This document shows positions 47,541-58,568 of a DNA stretch of 64,000 bases, piece after piece. The notes below the pieces were generated by a model. That model was not told where the DNA came from. It saw only the letters and a list, made by a program, of their open reading frames with translations, and did no database searches. The translations under genes were made by a program, and so were the position numbers. Origin of the DNA: Acheta domesticus (Eukaryota; Arthropoda; Insecta; Orthoptera; Gryllidae); the NCBI GenBank assembly GCA_031308135.1, contig JAHLJT010008446.1:160437161-160501160 (forward strand), in the 5' to 3' direction. Position 1 is the first letter of the stretch. Every line of letters begins with the position of its first letter.

Positions 47541-47598
<58 letters not shown>

Positions 47599-47611
47599 CA
47601 TGTATATATAT
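47015..47611. other. AT-rich, with (TA)n at 47541-47600
   Basis: No coding signature. The (TA)n run ends just before the LTR. Confidence 0.5.
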
Positions 47612-48826
47612 TGAAACGAATTATTATATTATTATTATTACAATACGTATAACATAATGAAGCGGCGGCCGACCGCGTTCAAATGGCGCGCAGTTATGGC
47701 CGTTGCCGCTTGACTCGTTCCGAACGGGTCAGGAGAGGGCGCGTCGTCACTGAGCAAGCAGTGTGTAAAAGACCTCGATTAGGAGACGGTGCAGACGCGT
47801 TGGCTCTGATAGCAGTCGAGGAACTGAGGGAACGTTAAGTGATATATCGGACAGTGGATATAGTAGTAATCAGCGTGTGGATGAATAAGATGAACTATAT
47901 TCGACATCTAACCGGAGCTCGCAATATAAAGAACTGAGCAAGTGCGAAATATCAATCGGGAAGCGAGTTAGGCCACGTGTCGCTGCAAATGATGATGAAA
48001 CATCTGACGAGGGCTGGAGATAGCGTGTTTACCGGATAGACAGTGTGAGAGGGGTGGACGAAAAAAACATAAATAGTGCCTGGAAGAAATGTGTTTTGGA
48101 CGGATTATCGTGTGAAGGCGTGTGGGCCCCGATCTGCACGCGGCGGTGGTCGCACTGGCTTCGGGAAACGACTGGGACCGAAAGCAGCCGAGCAATGCCG
48201 AGCTGGTGGAGACGCCGCGTCGCCGGGAAGCTAAATGAATCGCCCATATAAATATCAGCTTTTCTTTTTCCTTTGTATATGGAATAGTGACTTAGGAATA
48301 AATGGGAAGTGTAGCTGTGATTTGTTATCATTTAATATTAGAAAAACGTGAAGTGTAACTGTGATTTGTTAATATGTAATATTAGAAAACGGGAAGTGTA
48401 GCTGTGATTTGTTAACATTTAACATTAGAAAAGTGGGAAGTGTTACACAGTGTACTGAGTCGTTGCGAAATAAAGTATTGTCCATGTTCTTTGTATTTCA
48501 GTGTGTATTTCTGATGAATGTGCCAAAACCCAGAGCCCATTTGCGAACAAAGATCACCTGTCACACCCATAAAAATCATTGTTGAAATGTACTCGATAGA
48601 GGAACGTTTCAATATATATGTGGGAGCGGTGTTTGTCTACGACGGCGTCGCGTGGTGGAAGAGGCAGAAGCATGGTTGCCATAGAAAAATAACATTAGGA
48701 ATAATATTATGAAGTCTAATGTATTGTGTTGAAAGGGTGTGCATTTTGTATCTTTGGCTAATACACGTTATTTAAGTCAATTCGTGTTCTACCTTTTCTG
48801 GGAATCGTGAGCCTGCGATTCCTACA
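47612..48826 (+). mobile_element. 5' LTR of a retrotransposon (about 1.2 kb)
   Basis: The right boundary is set by the sequence CCTACA immediately before a perfect primer-binding site. The left boundary is proposed at TGAAACG after the (TA)n run, giving the usual TG...CA ends. Inside are a TATA-like CATATAAATATC near 48244, three and a half 44-bp direct repeats (48304-48450) and AATAAA signals at 48298 and 48471. Only this one LTR and a short leader remain; the internal coding region is gone. The family is probably Ty3/gypsy-like, but nothing coding proves it. Confidence 0.65.
48304..48450 (+). repeat. 44-bp tandem repeats within the LTR
   Basis: Units starting GGGAAGTG at 48304, 48391 and 48435 and GTGAAGTG at 48348, sharing AGCTGTGATTTGTTA. 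Tandem repeats in this LTR position often act as enhancer-like elements; that role is inferred. Confidence 0.85.
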
Positions 48827-48828
48827 TT

Positions 48829-48846
48829 TGGGGGCTCGTCCGGGAT
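48829..48846 (+). promoter_or_regulatory. Primer-binding site complementary to tRNA-Pro
   Basis: TGGGGGCTCGTCCGGGAT is an exact 18-base match to the classic tRNA-Pro primer site, two bases after the LTR end. It defines this as a tRNA-Pro-primed LTR retroelement. Confidence 0.9.
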
Positions 48847-48969
48847 CTACGGGCAAATTTCGGAAAAAATTGGCGCGGATTGTCGGAACGGGTTAGCCGG
48901 ACAGAATCGCTTGTACACGGAACAAAGCAGTTGTGTTGAACAAGAGGAAAGACGACCACGAGTTCAGTT

Positions 48970-49690
48970 TACCTACACAACTGATTAGAAACTTACCAAA
49001 CATAGGACATGAATATCTATTACAAATTTATAACTACATCCCATACATTTCCAACCATATGGAAACACGCTATAGTAATTCCATTGGCGAAACCAAATAA
49101 GAATAACATGTTACCAAACAATTATAGACCTATTTCACTAACATGCAACCTAAGGCAAACTGCTCGAAAAGATAATAAACCGAAGACAAATGGGTTCTAG
49201 AATGTAATTATTGGATCACCCCAAATCTATTTGGACTTCGTCAATCACTTGAACCATATACATACAGATATTTGTGAAGCTTTTAATAGTAATCAATATT
49301 GTACTATAATATCCCTAGATATCGAAAAAGCTTATGATATGATTTGGAAGCACCGCATCATAAAAATCCCCATAGAAATATGATGCAAAGGACATATATT
49401 ACCTTTTATATATATTTTTTAAATAACACATATATTCAAGTAAGAGTTCAAAACTATCTTTCAGAACCCAAAGAGATTCAAAACGGAGTCCCAAAAGGAT
49501 CCGTCATAAGTGTCTCCCTATTTCTCATAACCATTAATCATATGATTTCAACCTTACCAAACCCAATCAAAATACGCGCTTTTGCAGATGATATCACTCT
49601 TGTATGTGTTGGAAGAATTATACGGTGTTCGGAATCAATGCTATTAAAATTATTTGTAAGTCAGAACAGACCTCACTCATCTAGAAAATA
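48970..49690 (+). pseudogene. I-clade LINE reverse transcriptase fragment
   Basis: FPTIWKHAIVIPLAKPNKNN and NYRPISLTCNL (motifs 1-2), DIEKAYDMIWKHRI (motif A, other frame), NGVPKGSVISVSLFLITINH (motif B), and KIRAFADDITLVC (motif C intact, 49575-49610). It resembles the LINE at 41.0-44.1 kb but is a separate copy. It begins within the leader of the LTR element, cutting it off. It ends abruptly near 49690. Confidence 0.75.
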
Positions 49691-50597
49691 AAGTGACTTT
49701 TGTCACAATACACGAGGAGTAGAGAGAGATATCCTAGTAAGGAACAGTCGAAACCAAAAGTTTGCAAACTGAGTTCACTTGAACGAAGGGAAGAAGCCTC
49801 AATTATATCAGTAACATATTCAACATAATTAACTGTTCACTGTGACAACTTTGTCTTCAGAGCGTCTTCATCTCTCAAAATCAGTGAAAATGAATAATCT
49901 GAAATGGTTTTAAACATTTTTTATTTCGTTTGGTTTTAGAGCATTTTAAAAACATTTAAAGATAATTTTATTGATCATTTTTGACGAAGTTTTAGGTTTT
50001 CAAAATCCTTCCCCTTGTGATAACATTAATCCGAAAATGATTATTGAAACAGTAATGGGGATTTTCAAATTTTAGTGATGGGCACTCTGCCCATCACTGT
50101 CCAAAATCGTTCTAAAAGTATATTTTCCCTTTCCAAGGCAAACAAGGTTCCAAAATTTAATATTAACATTACAGCAGTGTATAAAAAATTAGTCCCTGAA
50201 ATTGGGATGGGGCACCCATGCCCATCATTGCCCTGCACATCAGAAATATTTACAGTTATGGGCACTACCTTTTTTCGTTATGACCAGCTCTGACAAGGTG
50301 AAAACACATATGAAAACGTAGATTATAAATCTGGCTACCCTACGCATAGAGTGGATTGCAAATAAAAACAGACGAATTGATTTAAATCCTTAATAACTGA
50401 ACATAATTCCGCTAACGAATCCACAATGTTTCGATGCACAGAAGACACGTGAAGCACACCACTAACTATTGAAGTGTGCCTACGCTCCCTCCGGGGCCAC
50501 ATTCTAGGGTAGTCTGGGGTTGCAAAACTTAAAAACATACACGACACAGAGATTACATGCAAAGGGCCTTTCGCTGTTTGAAAATCGTATTATTACT
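49691..50597. other. No gene; contains hairpin GTGATGGGCA...TGCCCATCAC
   Basis: Palindrome arms near 50072-50097 and a related GATGGGGCACCCATGCCCATC near 50206-50227. The motifs recall inverted terminus sequences, but no element could be delimited. Confidence 0.4.
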
Positions 50598-50605
50598 CTC
50601 CTTAC

Positions 50606-52069
50606 CAGGGGCGGCTCGTCCTAAGGGGCCACGGATGCCAGGCCCCACCAATATTTAATAAAGCACAAAAATGTTTATTTATCTTTACAGCAATCTCTTT
50701 GTGATAATTGTAGTACTTTATTGGAATTCTTTATTCGTGAAGATCGACTATTCGTCCCCATAACGCATTCCAAGTCCCAATAAACAAGAATTGATTGCCA
50801 TAGTTCTTTGCCGCTCTCAAAGGTAGCGTTTGTAGTGCTCAAGGGACCCGGCCTGCATGGCCCTAAAGCAGTAACCCCACTCCTTTTACAAGGTCAGCGC
50901 CCTTTCGCACTGGGCGCGACCACTGCTTGCTAATTTTAGCAGTCCTAGGGGCCTGCACCAGCGGGCCCTTCGCAGAGAAACGGCAGTCTGAGCGAGCCGT
51001 TTTCAAAGTGCACCTGGAGTTCTGTGCGCTGTAAGATGAACACAGTGGATTTATTACACTGTTTTCCGTTTTATTCACTGGGACGTGAAGAAAAAAATGA
51101 TATTAAACGGTTAGGAGGACATCAACCGTGAGACTTATCATTTACACAAATTGATGGAAAGAAGAAACGAACATTCTGTAATTAGAGGTTTCCAAAAATA
51201 ATTATGGTTGACTGTGAGTGAAGAAAAACAAAGCTAATTTTGCTTTTATTGTTTATTATTTGGTGAGGGATTATAGACGACAGAAGGATGTAAGGATCTG
51301 AAACATTTGAGCGAAATAATAAAGTAACACGAAGAAAGTGCATTGCATTTAGAAAATCCTTACAACTTTAAAACTTTTGTAACAATGAATATTGTGGCTC
51401 AGATTAATTCGGCGATCAAAATTTCAATCTAAAAACATATAAACAAGACGCAAAAATAGACATAATTCATGTAGAATGATTGAGTGTTTAGTAAAATACT
51501 GTGGCACTCATCATTTATGAACTAGCATTGAGAGGCCATGATTAATCTGAAGACCATGGCAATTTTGTAGACTTATCGTTACTCGGCAATCTAGTGTTAG
51601 ATGATCATTTAAACAATTCTTCTATTTATAAATATAACTCAAACACGACAAAGAACGAGCTACTAGATTGTATGTGTAAAGTGTATTTGGAGGAAGTGAA
51701 GAAAGAAATCGCTGTAGCTGATTTTATTTCTCTGCTAACCGATTAAACAACTGGCATAACGAGTCGAAGTCAACTTGTCTTAACTTTACGATATGTTCCA
51801 CTTTCGAAATCTCAGCATTCCAAAAGATAAGCTATGGCATTAGCGTAATTTTTGTAAAAATCTTTTTTTTCCTTTAACCAATATTTGGTTAAATTCCTAC
51901 TTATGTGTGGAAAACTAACAGATTTAAAGGTTTAATTAACTGATAACTAATATTAATTAAACGATCGATTAAATGATGATTCTTTAATAAAATAAGTTAT
52001 TGATTCTGAGATGATATTCGTGCTTTTACACCTGGCCCCACCGGGAAAAAATGTCACGAACCACCACTG
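50606..52069 (+). mobile_element. hAT transposon, internally deleted, with 8-bp TSD
   Basis: Left end CAGGGGCGGCTCGTCC, inverted right end CAGTGGTGGTTCGTGAC. The 8-bp duplication is CTCCTTAC (50598-50605) against CTCCTTAA (52070-52077). The left part shows GGCCCCACC and the right part its inverted counterpart, GGTGGGGCC. The transposase runs on the plus strand and stops well before its C-terminal dimerisation domain, so the element is deleted internally. Confidence 0.9.
51160..51835 (+). pseudogene. hAT transposase, N-terminal half
   Basis: One frame with a few stops reads WLTV, FCFYCLLFGEG (BED/TTF-type zinc finger), CKDLKHLSE, HEESALHLENPYNFKTF, ELALRGHD, HGNFVDLSLLGNL, KNELLDCMCKVYLEEVKKEI, ADFISLLTD and SRSQLVLTLRYV. 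The block ADF-SIxADETTD of related hAT proteins keeps the first catalytic Asp (LLTD), but the following Glu codon is a stop. Everything after LTLRYV, including the second Asp, the catalytic Glu and the dimerisation region, is missing. Confidence 0.8.
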
Positions 52070-52189
52070 CTCCTTAAAGTTGCTGTGCCCATCACTATAC
52101 TGGTGCCCACAACTGTACCCGTTTTCCTTCACATTCGGATATTAAAAAAAAGAATGCAGCAAAATTAATTTTATATCAACTTAAACAGT

Positions 52190-52330
52190 GCACATAGCAC
52201 TATCCGTACGAAAAGTTTGAAGAAACAATCTGGAGTCGTTTTGAGAAAATGGCGTTTGAGCATTTGTGGAAATACGGAATATTGAGGAATATAAAGGAAT
52301 ATAACATCTAACGAAATGGAGTTAGAAACA
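52190..52330 (+). repeat. Family P fragment
   Basis: GCACTATCCGTACGAAAAGT, then GGAGTCGTTTTGAGAAAATG and GCGTTTGAGCATTTGTGGAA correspond to one body unit. Confidence 0.6.
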
Positions 52331-52439
52331 CGATAAAAAAGAAAATCAACAATCGTGGGAGCGTAAATGCCAAGTAGTAAAAATGTACATAGTTGGGACA
52401 AAAACAAGCGAGATTTGAAAGTTCATAAAACAGGTCAAA

Positions 52440-53395
52440 TCTCCCCAAATGGAAAAAGTCCGCATGCAAAGTATAATAGGCAGTACACATGATGTATTGA
52501 CTATGGAAACTGGAGAAGTAATAAGAACAGAGGACATAAAGTACTTGGGAACCACAACAGGGAAACAATGTTATTATGAAAAGGAATGCGAAACCCGAAT
52601 CATTAAAGGAAGGAAAACTTTAGGAGCCCTGAATCCAGGGATTCTGGGATAGGAATCTGGGATCCAACTATAAGCAGAAAAACGAAATTTAGAATATATA
52701 AAAGTACGACTGAATGTGTGACATTATACGTAGCAGAAATATGGCAACTTCCAGAATAACAGAAAAGAAAATTGAGAGACCTGGAAATGGATTTCCTCAG
52801 ACGAGCTGCAGCAATATCTAGAAGAGAAAAAATTAGAAATGAATGAGTTAAGGAAATCTGTGGTCACGGGGTAAAAGTTCTTAGGCCAAAAATTTTAGTT
52901 TGGAGAGAACAAGGGTTAGATTTTCGAGCCATCGCTTGTTCCTGCGCTAAACGCTATTTCTTAATGTTTTTTCTGGTTAAGGAGAAATTAGGTCGTTTTA
53001 CTAAAATAATATATAGATACATAACTTGTATTTTCAGTGATTAACCCAATTTTTCCAATAATTGACTAAAGAAATTTTACCCCGTGACCACAGAAATGAT
53101 GAATTTGCACCATGATATTATAGAGGAAATCGAAAAGAAACAACTCACTTGATTTGGACATGTACAGCGAATGGACGAAAAAGACTCCCCAAAGTATAAT
53201 TAGAATGGCAACCAAGTGAAAGGAGAAACAAGGAAGACCAAGACCACGGTGGAACGACCAAATCAGAAAGACGATCGAGAAGTGGAATTTACCTCCTGAT
53301 GCTTGGAAGAACATAAAAGACTGGAGAAGAAGATTTAGGGGCCGGAAGAGCGAAGTAGAGGTTAAGAAACCGGCAAGAAGAAGAAGAAGACAACA
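52440..53395 (+). pseudogene. LINE ORF2 C-terminal region, interrupted by a MITE
   Basis: In shifting frames: IRTEDIKYLGTTTGK, IIKGRKTLGALNPG, a diverged YGAEVW-like segment, ELRK then (after the insert) NLHHDIIEEIEKKQLT, FGHVQRMDEKDSP and RPRPRWND-like sequence, ending in a poly-(AAG) stretch at 53378-53390. This is the region after motif C in LINE proteins (KYLG; GHVxRM; RGRPxxRW). Reverse transcriptase motifs are missing, so the copy is 5' truncated. The clade may match the fragment at 25976-26560. Confidence 0.65.
52858..53093. mobile_element. 236-bp MITE with perfect 19-bp TIRs
   Basis: CTGTGGTCACGGGGTAAAA at the left is perfectly inverted at the right end. AAAT lies on both sides (52854-52857 and 53094-53097) as a probable target duplication. 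Removal restores the LINE reading across the site. No coding capacity. The superfamily is not assigned. Confidence 0.9.
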
Positions 53396-54239
53396 TTCAA
53401 ATTAAATTGCCATACTGGCCATATTTACCCTACATTTATATCCTTTGAGAAGAAATTCTTACATTGAAAAATTGACATTTGTGAGTTTTTATATAATTTC
53501 TAAAGCATATGATTTATAAATTGTAAACATTGATTAATTACAATTTATATAAAATTACTTTTTTTGTTATTGCCATACTTTCACAGTAACTTTGCCAGGT
53601 AGCCAAATAAAAAAATCCAATTTCTAAGATTTACAAACATATGATGAAGTTAAAATGCACTAAGCAATGGAAAAAGTAAATAGTGGAAAATTAAGTAGGA
53701 GAAAGCTACTGAACTGTATGTAGCAAGTCCACTTTAAATGACGTGGATGAGTGTGTTATGCCAAAATACAATATTGTTGCTGACCTTCTTAGATTAGATA
53801 TAAAAAAGAAAGTACTTTTCCCTATGGCATTTTATTACAATGTAACACAATTAATAAAACTTCTTTTAGACCAAGTTCTCAAAGCAGTATTTATTCCTGT
53901 TTAGAGTATTTAATCTGCGAGAAAACAAAGACTAATAATGTTCTGATTCATATTTGTGTGTTTGTGTTTCCTATCCAACTCTTTCACATTTAAACATTGC
54001 AAGAGACTTCGAAATATATAAAAGTGGCAATGTTTACTCCTGCAGGGTTACATTACTACTTTGCTTGCTTTTAAAAAATCAATAAAATCTTTCAAATTAT
54101 GGAAGCTATGACGTCAATATTTTGAAGAAACATTGTGCTTTTTAAAGGATTAAATTGTCAAAATAATTATTGTGAAAATTGATACAACAAACTAGAACTT
54201 TAAAGAAACAAAGATGTGGAAATGTTATCCCTGTTACCT
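53396..54239. other. AT-rich, nothing recognised
   Basis: No coding or repeat signature. Confidence 0.4.
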
Positions 54240-54345
54240 TATTCTCTCAAATATTTTCTGGCAAAAATTCGCCGTTTTCCGGCGCACGATTACATAACAT
54301 TCTCTTCTCACGAAGTTACTTTGAAATGCGAGAAAGTAAATTTAG
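54240..54345 (+). repeat. Family P terminal tail
   Basis: TCTGGCAAAAATTCGCCGTT, CCGGCGCACGATTACATAAC and ATGCGAGAAAGTAAA match the tails at 20080 and 34640. Confidence 0.65.
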
Positions 54346-55370
54346 GAATAGTTTTGTGAAAATGTGTATTTATAAATTGAAGTTATTTCTTGCTTATCTT
54401 TTGATTTCAGAAGTACTGTTGAATTTCGTGCAGTTCTTTTGCAGTGGCTTGAGTGCAAACATTTGTTGGGGTTACAGTGGCACCACCACATCAGTTTCGC
54501 CACTGTGTTTGAAATGGCATCTTAATCGAAGACAATGTCATGTGGAGATGTGGGCCATGATATCGCAATCTATAAATGGTTAAAACAGATGGAGAGTGAT
54601 TATAATGGGACTGAAGAAATACAAAATATGAATGACTGTGAAGGCAAGAATTCATGAAAATTCTGGCACATCAACTTGTCGAACCTAACATGAACGTCAG
54701 GCTCTTGAATGTGCACCTACCTAGAGAGCTTCTTGGAACCGTCTCAAGAATCTTGAAGTAATCTCTTCCTGATGCTGAATGTAATCCACAAGAAGAAAAG
54801 GAAGCGACACGCACTATAAGTCAGAAAATGACCGTGAAATAAAAAACATTTCGTGATGCATGTTGCCTGTCAATGTGCCATGTATGTCATGGAAACATTT
54901 GTATGGCGTTTCTGTCAGTCTATTTTTGCATTAATGTGTATATTTTATTGTTAAATATATGTATCAGAAAATGATAATACGAAATAAATAAGGCTTAAAA
55001 ATTATAGATTAAAACATAGTTTTATTAATGATTATTTATCAGTAATTTGTCAAAAAAAAATTAATTATTATTCAGTATAGTAAAAATACATTAAACATGA
55101 ATTTTTCCATCTAACTCATTTTTAAAATTCTATAAAAATGTGATGAAATAGAAATATTTTAAAACTTATTACAAATTTTCATAATGAAAAGAAAAAGGCG
55201 TTGGGTCTATATGACACCACGACGTTAGTTATGTAACGAAAACTCACCACGCCAGTTGATTAATTTTTGTAAATTGAGTATTTTGTATTTATGATAAATG
55301 TGTCTCATTCTGAATGTACACACAGTACAGAATGGTGAAAATTATATCCATTGCTGTTTCACTCTCCATT
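54346..55370. other. No gene assigned
   Basis: 54400-54600 has a protein-like reading (LQWLECKHLLGLQWHHH) with stops downstream, not recognised. The rest is AT-rich. Confidence 0.3.
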
Positions 55371-57079
55371 AGGCAGATTAGAGATGAAAGATATGCTGCT
55401 TTGCCCTCCTAATGGCGTGCGCCACTCCATACCACCAGCAGCGTTGAACGGAAGAGAAGCGAACAAAAGCATACGCACAACTGTCGCGAGCCAGGGGAAG
55501 GGGGAGAACATTTGGGATGTGTGCATGGAAAAAAGCAATCGTGCCTGGAAGTATGAGGACTAGCGGTATTCGTGATTGGCGTGCGTCGCCGCGCTGGCGG
55601 CAGCACCTCTGACCTGCCAACACCCACTAGTGAACCGTAGCACTCGCGTTCGTCCGCATCAGCCCCCCCCCGCGCCGCCATCACTCACGTTTCCAGCTTC
55701 GCGCCTTACACCATCCTTGCCGTCCGCGAGTGGGCGGTGAAGAGATGTCTCCAGGAAGATGGAACGGCCGTTACCTATATCAGCTTTAGATCAGCACATG
55801 TGGGCGCGCTCCCCTGCGGCCTGCGTTCTCCCCCTCCCAGCTCACGCTGCCACCCTTCTGTGCTACGTCCCCTTCCCTTATGCTCTCACCCTACATTGCT
55901 CCCTAGTAGCCTTCACCACATTTCGCGTTCACATTCTAACTCCCGATCAACAGCGTTCGTTCAGACGCGGCGCCTCAAAAGCGTCCGCCGTATCTTTTGC
56001 GAACTCAGATCACGTACAAGTATGTGCGCGTCAATGCTCATTCAAAACATTTTCAAACATTGTTTCTAAAGCAGTAAGATTGTTCGCTACAATACTATTT
56101 AACATTTTCAATTCCTGCTTCCGGTTTTAAGTTTGTAACTGACTTCCAGCACACCAATGTGGCCTAAAGTTGGCACCGGATGGAGTTGATTAAAACTTAT
56201 AATGTTCAAATAATCCCTTAGCTGTTTGCGATATTTTTAATAGGCTGCTCTGATTGTTTTGATGAGATCACGAATGCTAGAGATACAGAGCAAGGTCCTT
56301 GCAGACAAGATTCCCCGTATTAGCCGAGAAAATCTCTTTTTTGAATCCCTGTTCCGTATTTTTTGAAAGGAAAATGGGACGCCAAAATGTTCCGTTTCTG
56401 TGACAGTCACAAATCGGCATAAAATGCCGTCAACAATTTTAAATTTATTACACTGTAGTCCGGTGCGTTTGGATTAATTTATAAAAACGCTAGCGCCAGT
56501 AGATCAAACGCTCATCTACCAGTTAACAAGAATGTTTCACAGACTATTGAAATCAAGAAGGGAGAGATTCAGTGGTCGTTCTGGGAAGAGGAAATGAGCT
56601 ATTATCGCATCATATAAGCTTGTATATGCTATATCGCTATCGATATCCTTACCGAAAAATTCACTAATCCGAACCTTCTGCTTTTGTGACTTTCTGTGCG
56701 ACTTAGCGGAGCAAATATATATTTGAGAAATTTGGGCCAATATTTAATGAATAAAAGTGCAAATGAAACAAATGAGATTTTTTGTTTTTACTTTCCCACA
56801 TACGTACCTCAACAAAGAGTCATATTCAACCCAAAATTAAAATCCACTAAGGCGTAGAAATCAAAATTATTATGTTCAGTGCTTACCATAATATTGTAAC
56901 ATTGTTTTTATAAATCTGCAACGCCGTGTACTGCTTACATTTTTGGTTGCCTGATGCATGCACGTAGACATGTCAATAAAACATTAACCGAAATTTGAAA
57001 TGCAGAAAACAAATTAAAAAAGGAAGGATGTGTTTTCAGAATGCATTAGTGATCGTGCCTCCTTGAGCGGCGTGAGCCC
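55371..57079. other. GC-rich island (55380-56050) then AT-rich sequence
   Basis: The island is CpG- and C-rich with overlapping frames on both strands and a C9 run near 55665. It could be an LTR, a LINE 5' region or a host CpG island; no motif decides. 56100-57080 is featureless. Confidence 0.3.
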
Positions 57080-57620
57080 GGGTGGCACCCGGTGCAGGCC
57101 GGCGGCCGCGATGAATGGGCACTGTTGCACACACCGACACAAACAGGACAAAATAGCTCATAGGTTTCCAAATTCCATATGGTGTTTTTTACAATCTAGA
57201 AACATCAAACCCCCTTTGATTTCTCTACAAATATGTTCAATACAGCCTAATAGTGAATTAAGAAATCAGTCACACCAGGCCGGCACAAATGTGGGTCGTT
57301 AATAATGATGGTGCGCAGCGCAATTCTAAACGATTGCAGCAAAATATATAAATTATGTGATGCATAGTTCTTAAAACAGAGGTTTTGAGCTCTAATTTGG
57401 GTAAAATAAAAGTATTTTGGATAAAAATGTGCGGAGGTATGGCCAATTTAAAACTGTCTATCTCTCTCGTTTAAACTTAAAATTGACCATATTCCGACTA
57501 ATGTGGCCCTCTGTTTGACTCAATAAGTAAAGTTTGATAATAAAATTGTTGTGGAATAACGTGCTCACAATCTCAGCCAAAAGTAAGTTGATAAAATACC
57601 ATTAAATTATATTTACGCAT
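57080..57620 (+). repeat. Satellite-like family F, unit F4
   Basis: Homologous to F2 (35345-35880). 112 bp are identical between 57195-57306 and 35450-35561, although the flanks differ clearly. It includes the GC-rich start GCAGGCCGGCGG and the marker CACCAGGCCGGCACAAATGT. Confidence 0.85.
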
Positions 57621-57755
57621 TTCACGGTCGGCACTGGAGGGTCGGGGGTAGGTGCGTGACGTCGAACCACCAGCCTAGATATGAGGGCTTGAAACGGCCG
57701 AGCCAGCCGTTGCGACAACGAGTAGCGTCGTCAGAGCGCCACCTGCACGTACACT

Positions 57756-58568
57756 ATGCCTCGGCGACGCTTTCGACAGCCAGTTGTTCAGTTAGACCCG
57801 TTCGAGAGGGGCCGCATCGTGGGTGCACGGGTAGGGTGTTGGTCCTGTCGCCATATTGTGAGCCACATCGGGCGTACGGACAGCACCATCGCCCGCAGTT
57901 GGCTGCAATGGATTGAGAAAGACACGCATACACGAAATGTAGGATCTGGACGTCCACCACGCACCACGAGAAGCGAGGACCGACGGATTGTCCGCCCGCG
58001 CAAAAAGATCCAACGGCAACAATTGGTGCTATTCAGCGGGCTGTGCAGGCTACACTGTTACATCCTGTAAGTGCCAGTACCATTGGCAGGCGGTTGCATA
58101 ACGCAAGGCTCGCCACACGTCGGCTGTTACGACGCCTGCCACTCACACCGCAACAACGTCGGTACAGACTCGCCTGGTGTCGGGAACGACGGACCTGTGG
58201 CCATGTAGACTGGCAGCGGTCATCTTCAGTGACGAGTCACGCTTCTGCCTCGATAGCGACGACCTCCGGGTCCGTGTCTGGAGGCGCATTGGGGAGCACC
58301 GCGACTAGCGGTTGTATCCCAACATGGCCCGCCAGCCTGTGTGATGGTGTGGGGCGCGATACCCCATAGTGTCCATTCACAATTAGTGTCCGGAGGCACC
58401 GTGACAGCCGCACGGTACGTTCAGGAGATCCTGCATCCAGTGGCTCTGCCGTTCGCCCACACCCATGCCCTATTTCAACAGGCCAACGCGAGCCATCCAA
58501 GCGAGCATTCCTAGCCATCTCCCGATCATGCCTTGGAACCGTAGGTACTTTGCCATGGCCAGCCGCAT
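57756..58568 (+). pseudogene. Tc1-like transposase, 3' truncated
   Basis: Starts MPRRRFRQPVVQLDPFERG (helix-turn-helix region), then GRTDSTIARSWLQWI, SGRPPRTTRSEDR, STIGRRLHNARLATRR, RRLPLTPQQRR, the first catalytic block SDESRFCLDSDDLRVRVWRR (other frame), GTVTAARYVQEILHP and LFQQANASHPSEHS. The second catalytic Asp of FQQDNA is Ala, and the part with the third residue is missing. Frame breaks occur near 58050 and 58220. It is fused at 58566 to Helitron copy H2, where the Helitron N-terminus would be expected. It is a different subfamily from the Tc1 at 21608. Confidence 0.85.

Noticed and set aside
50072..52095. Element bounded by GTGATGGGCA (50072) and TGCCCATCAC (52085)
   Set aside because: The left motif is itself half of a local hairpin, the right one is a partial match, and the interval is better explained by the hAT element with its own termini and duplication.
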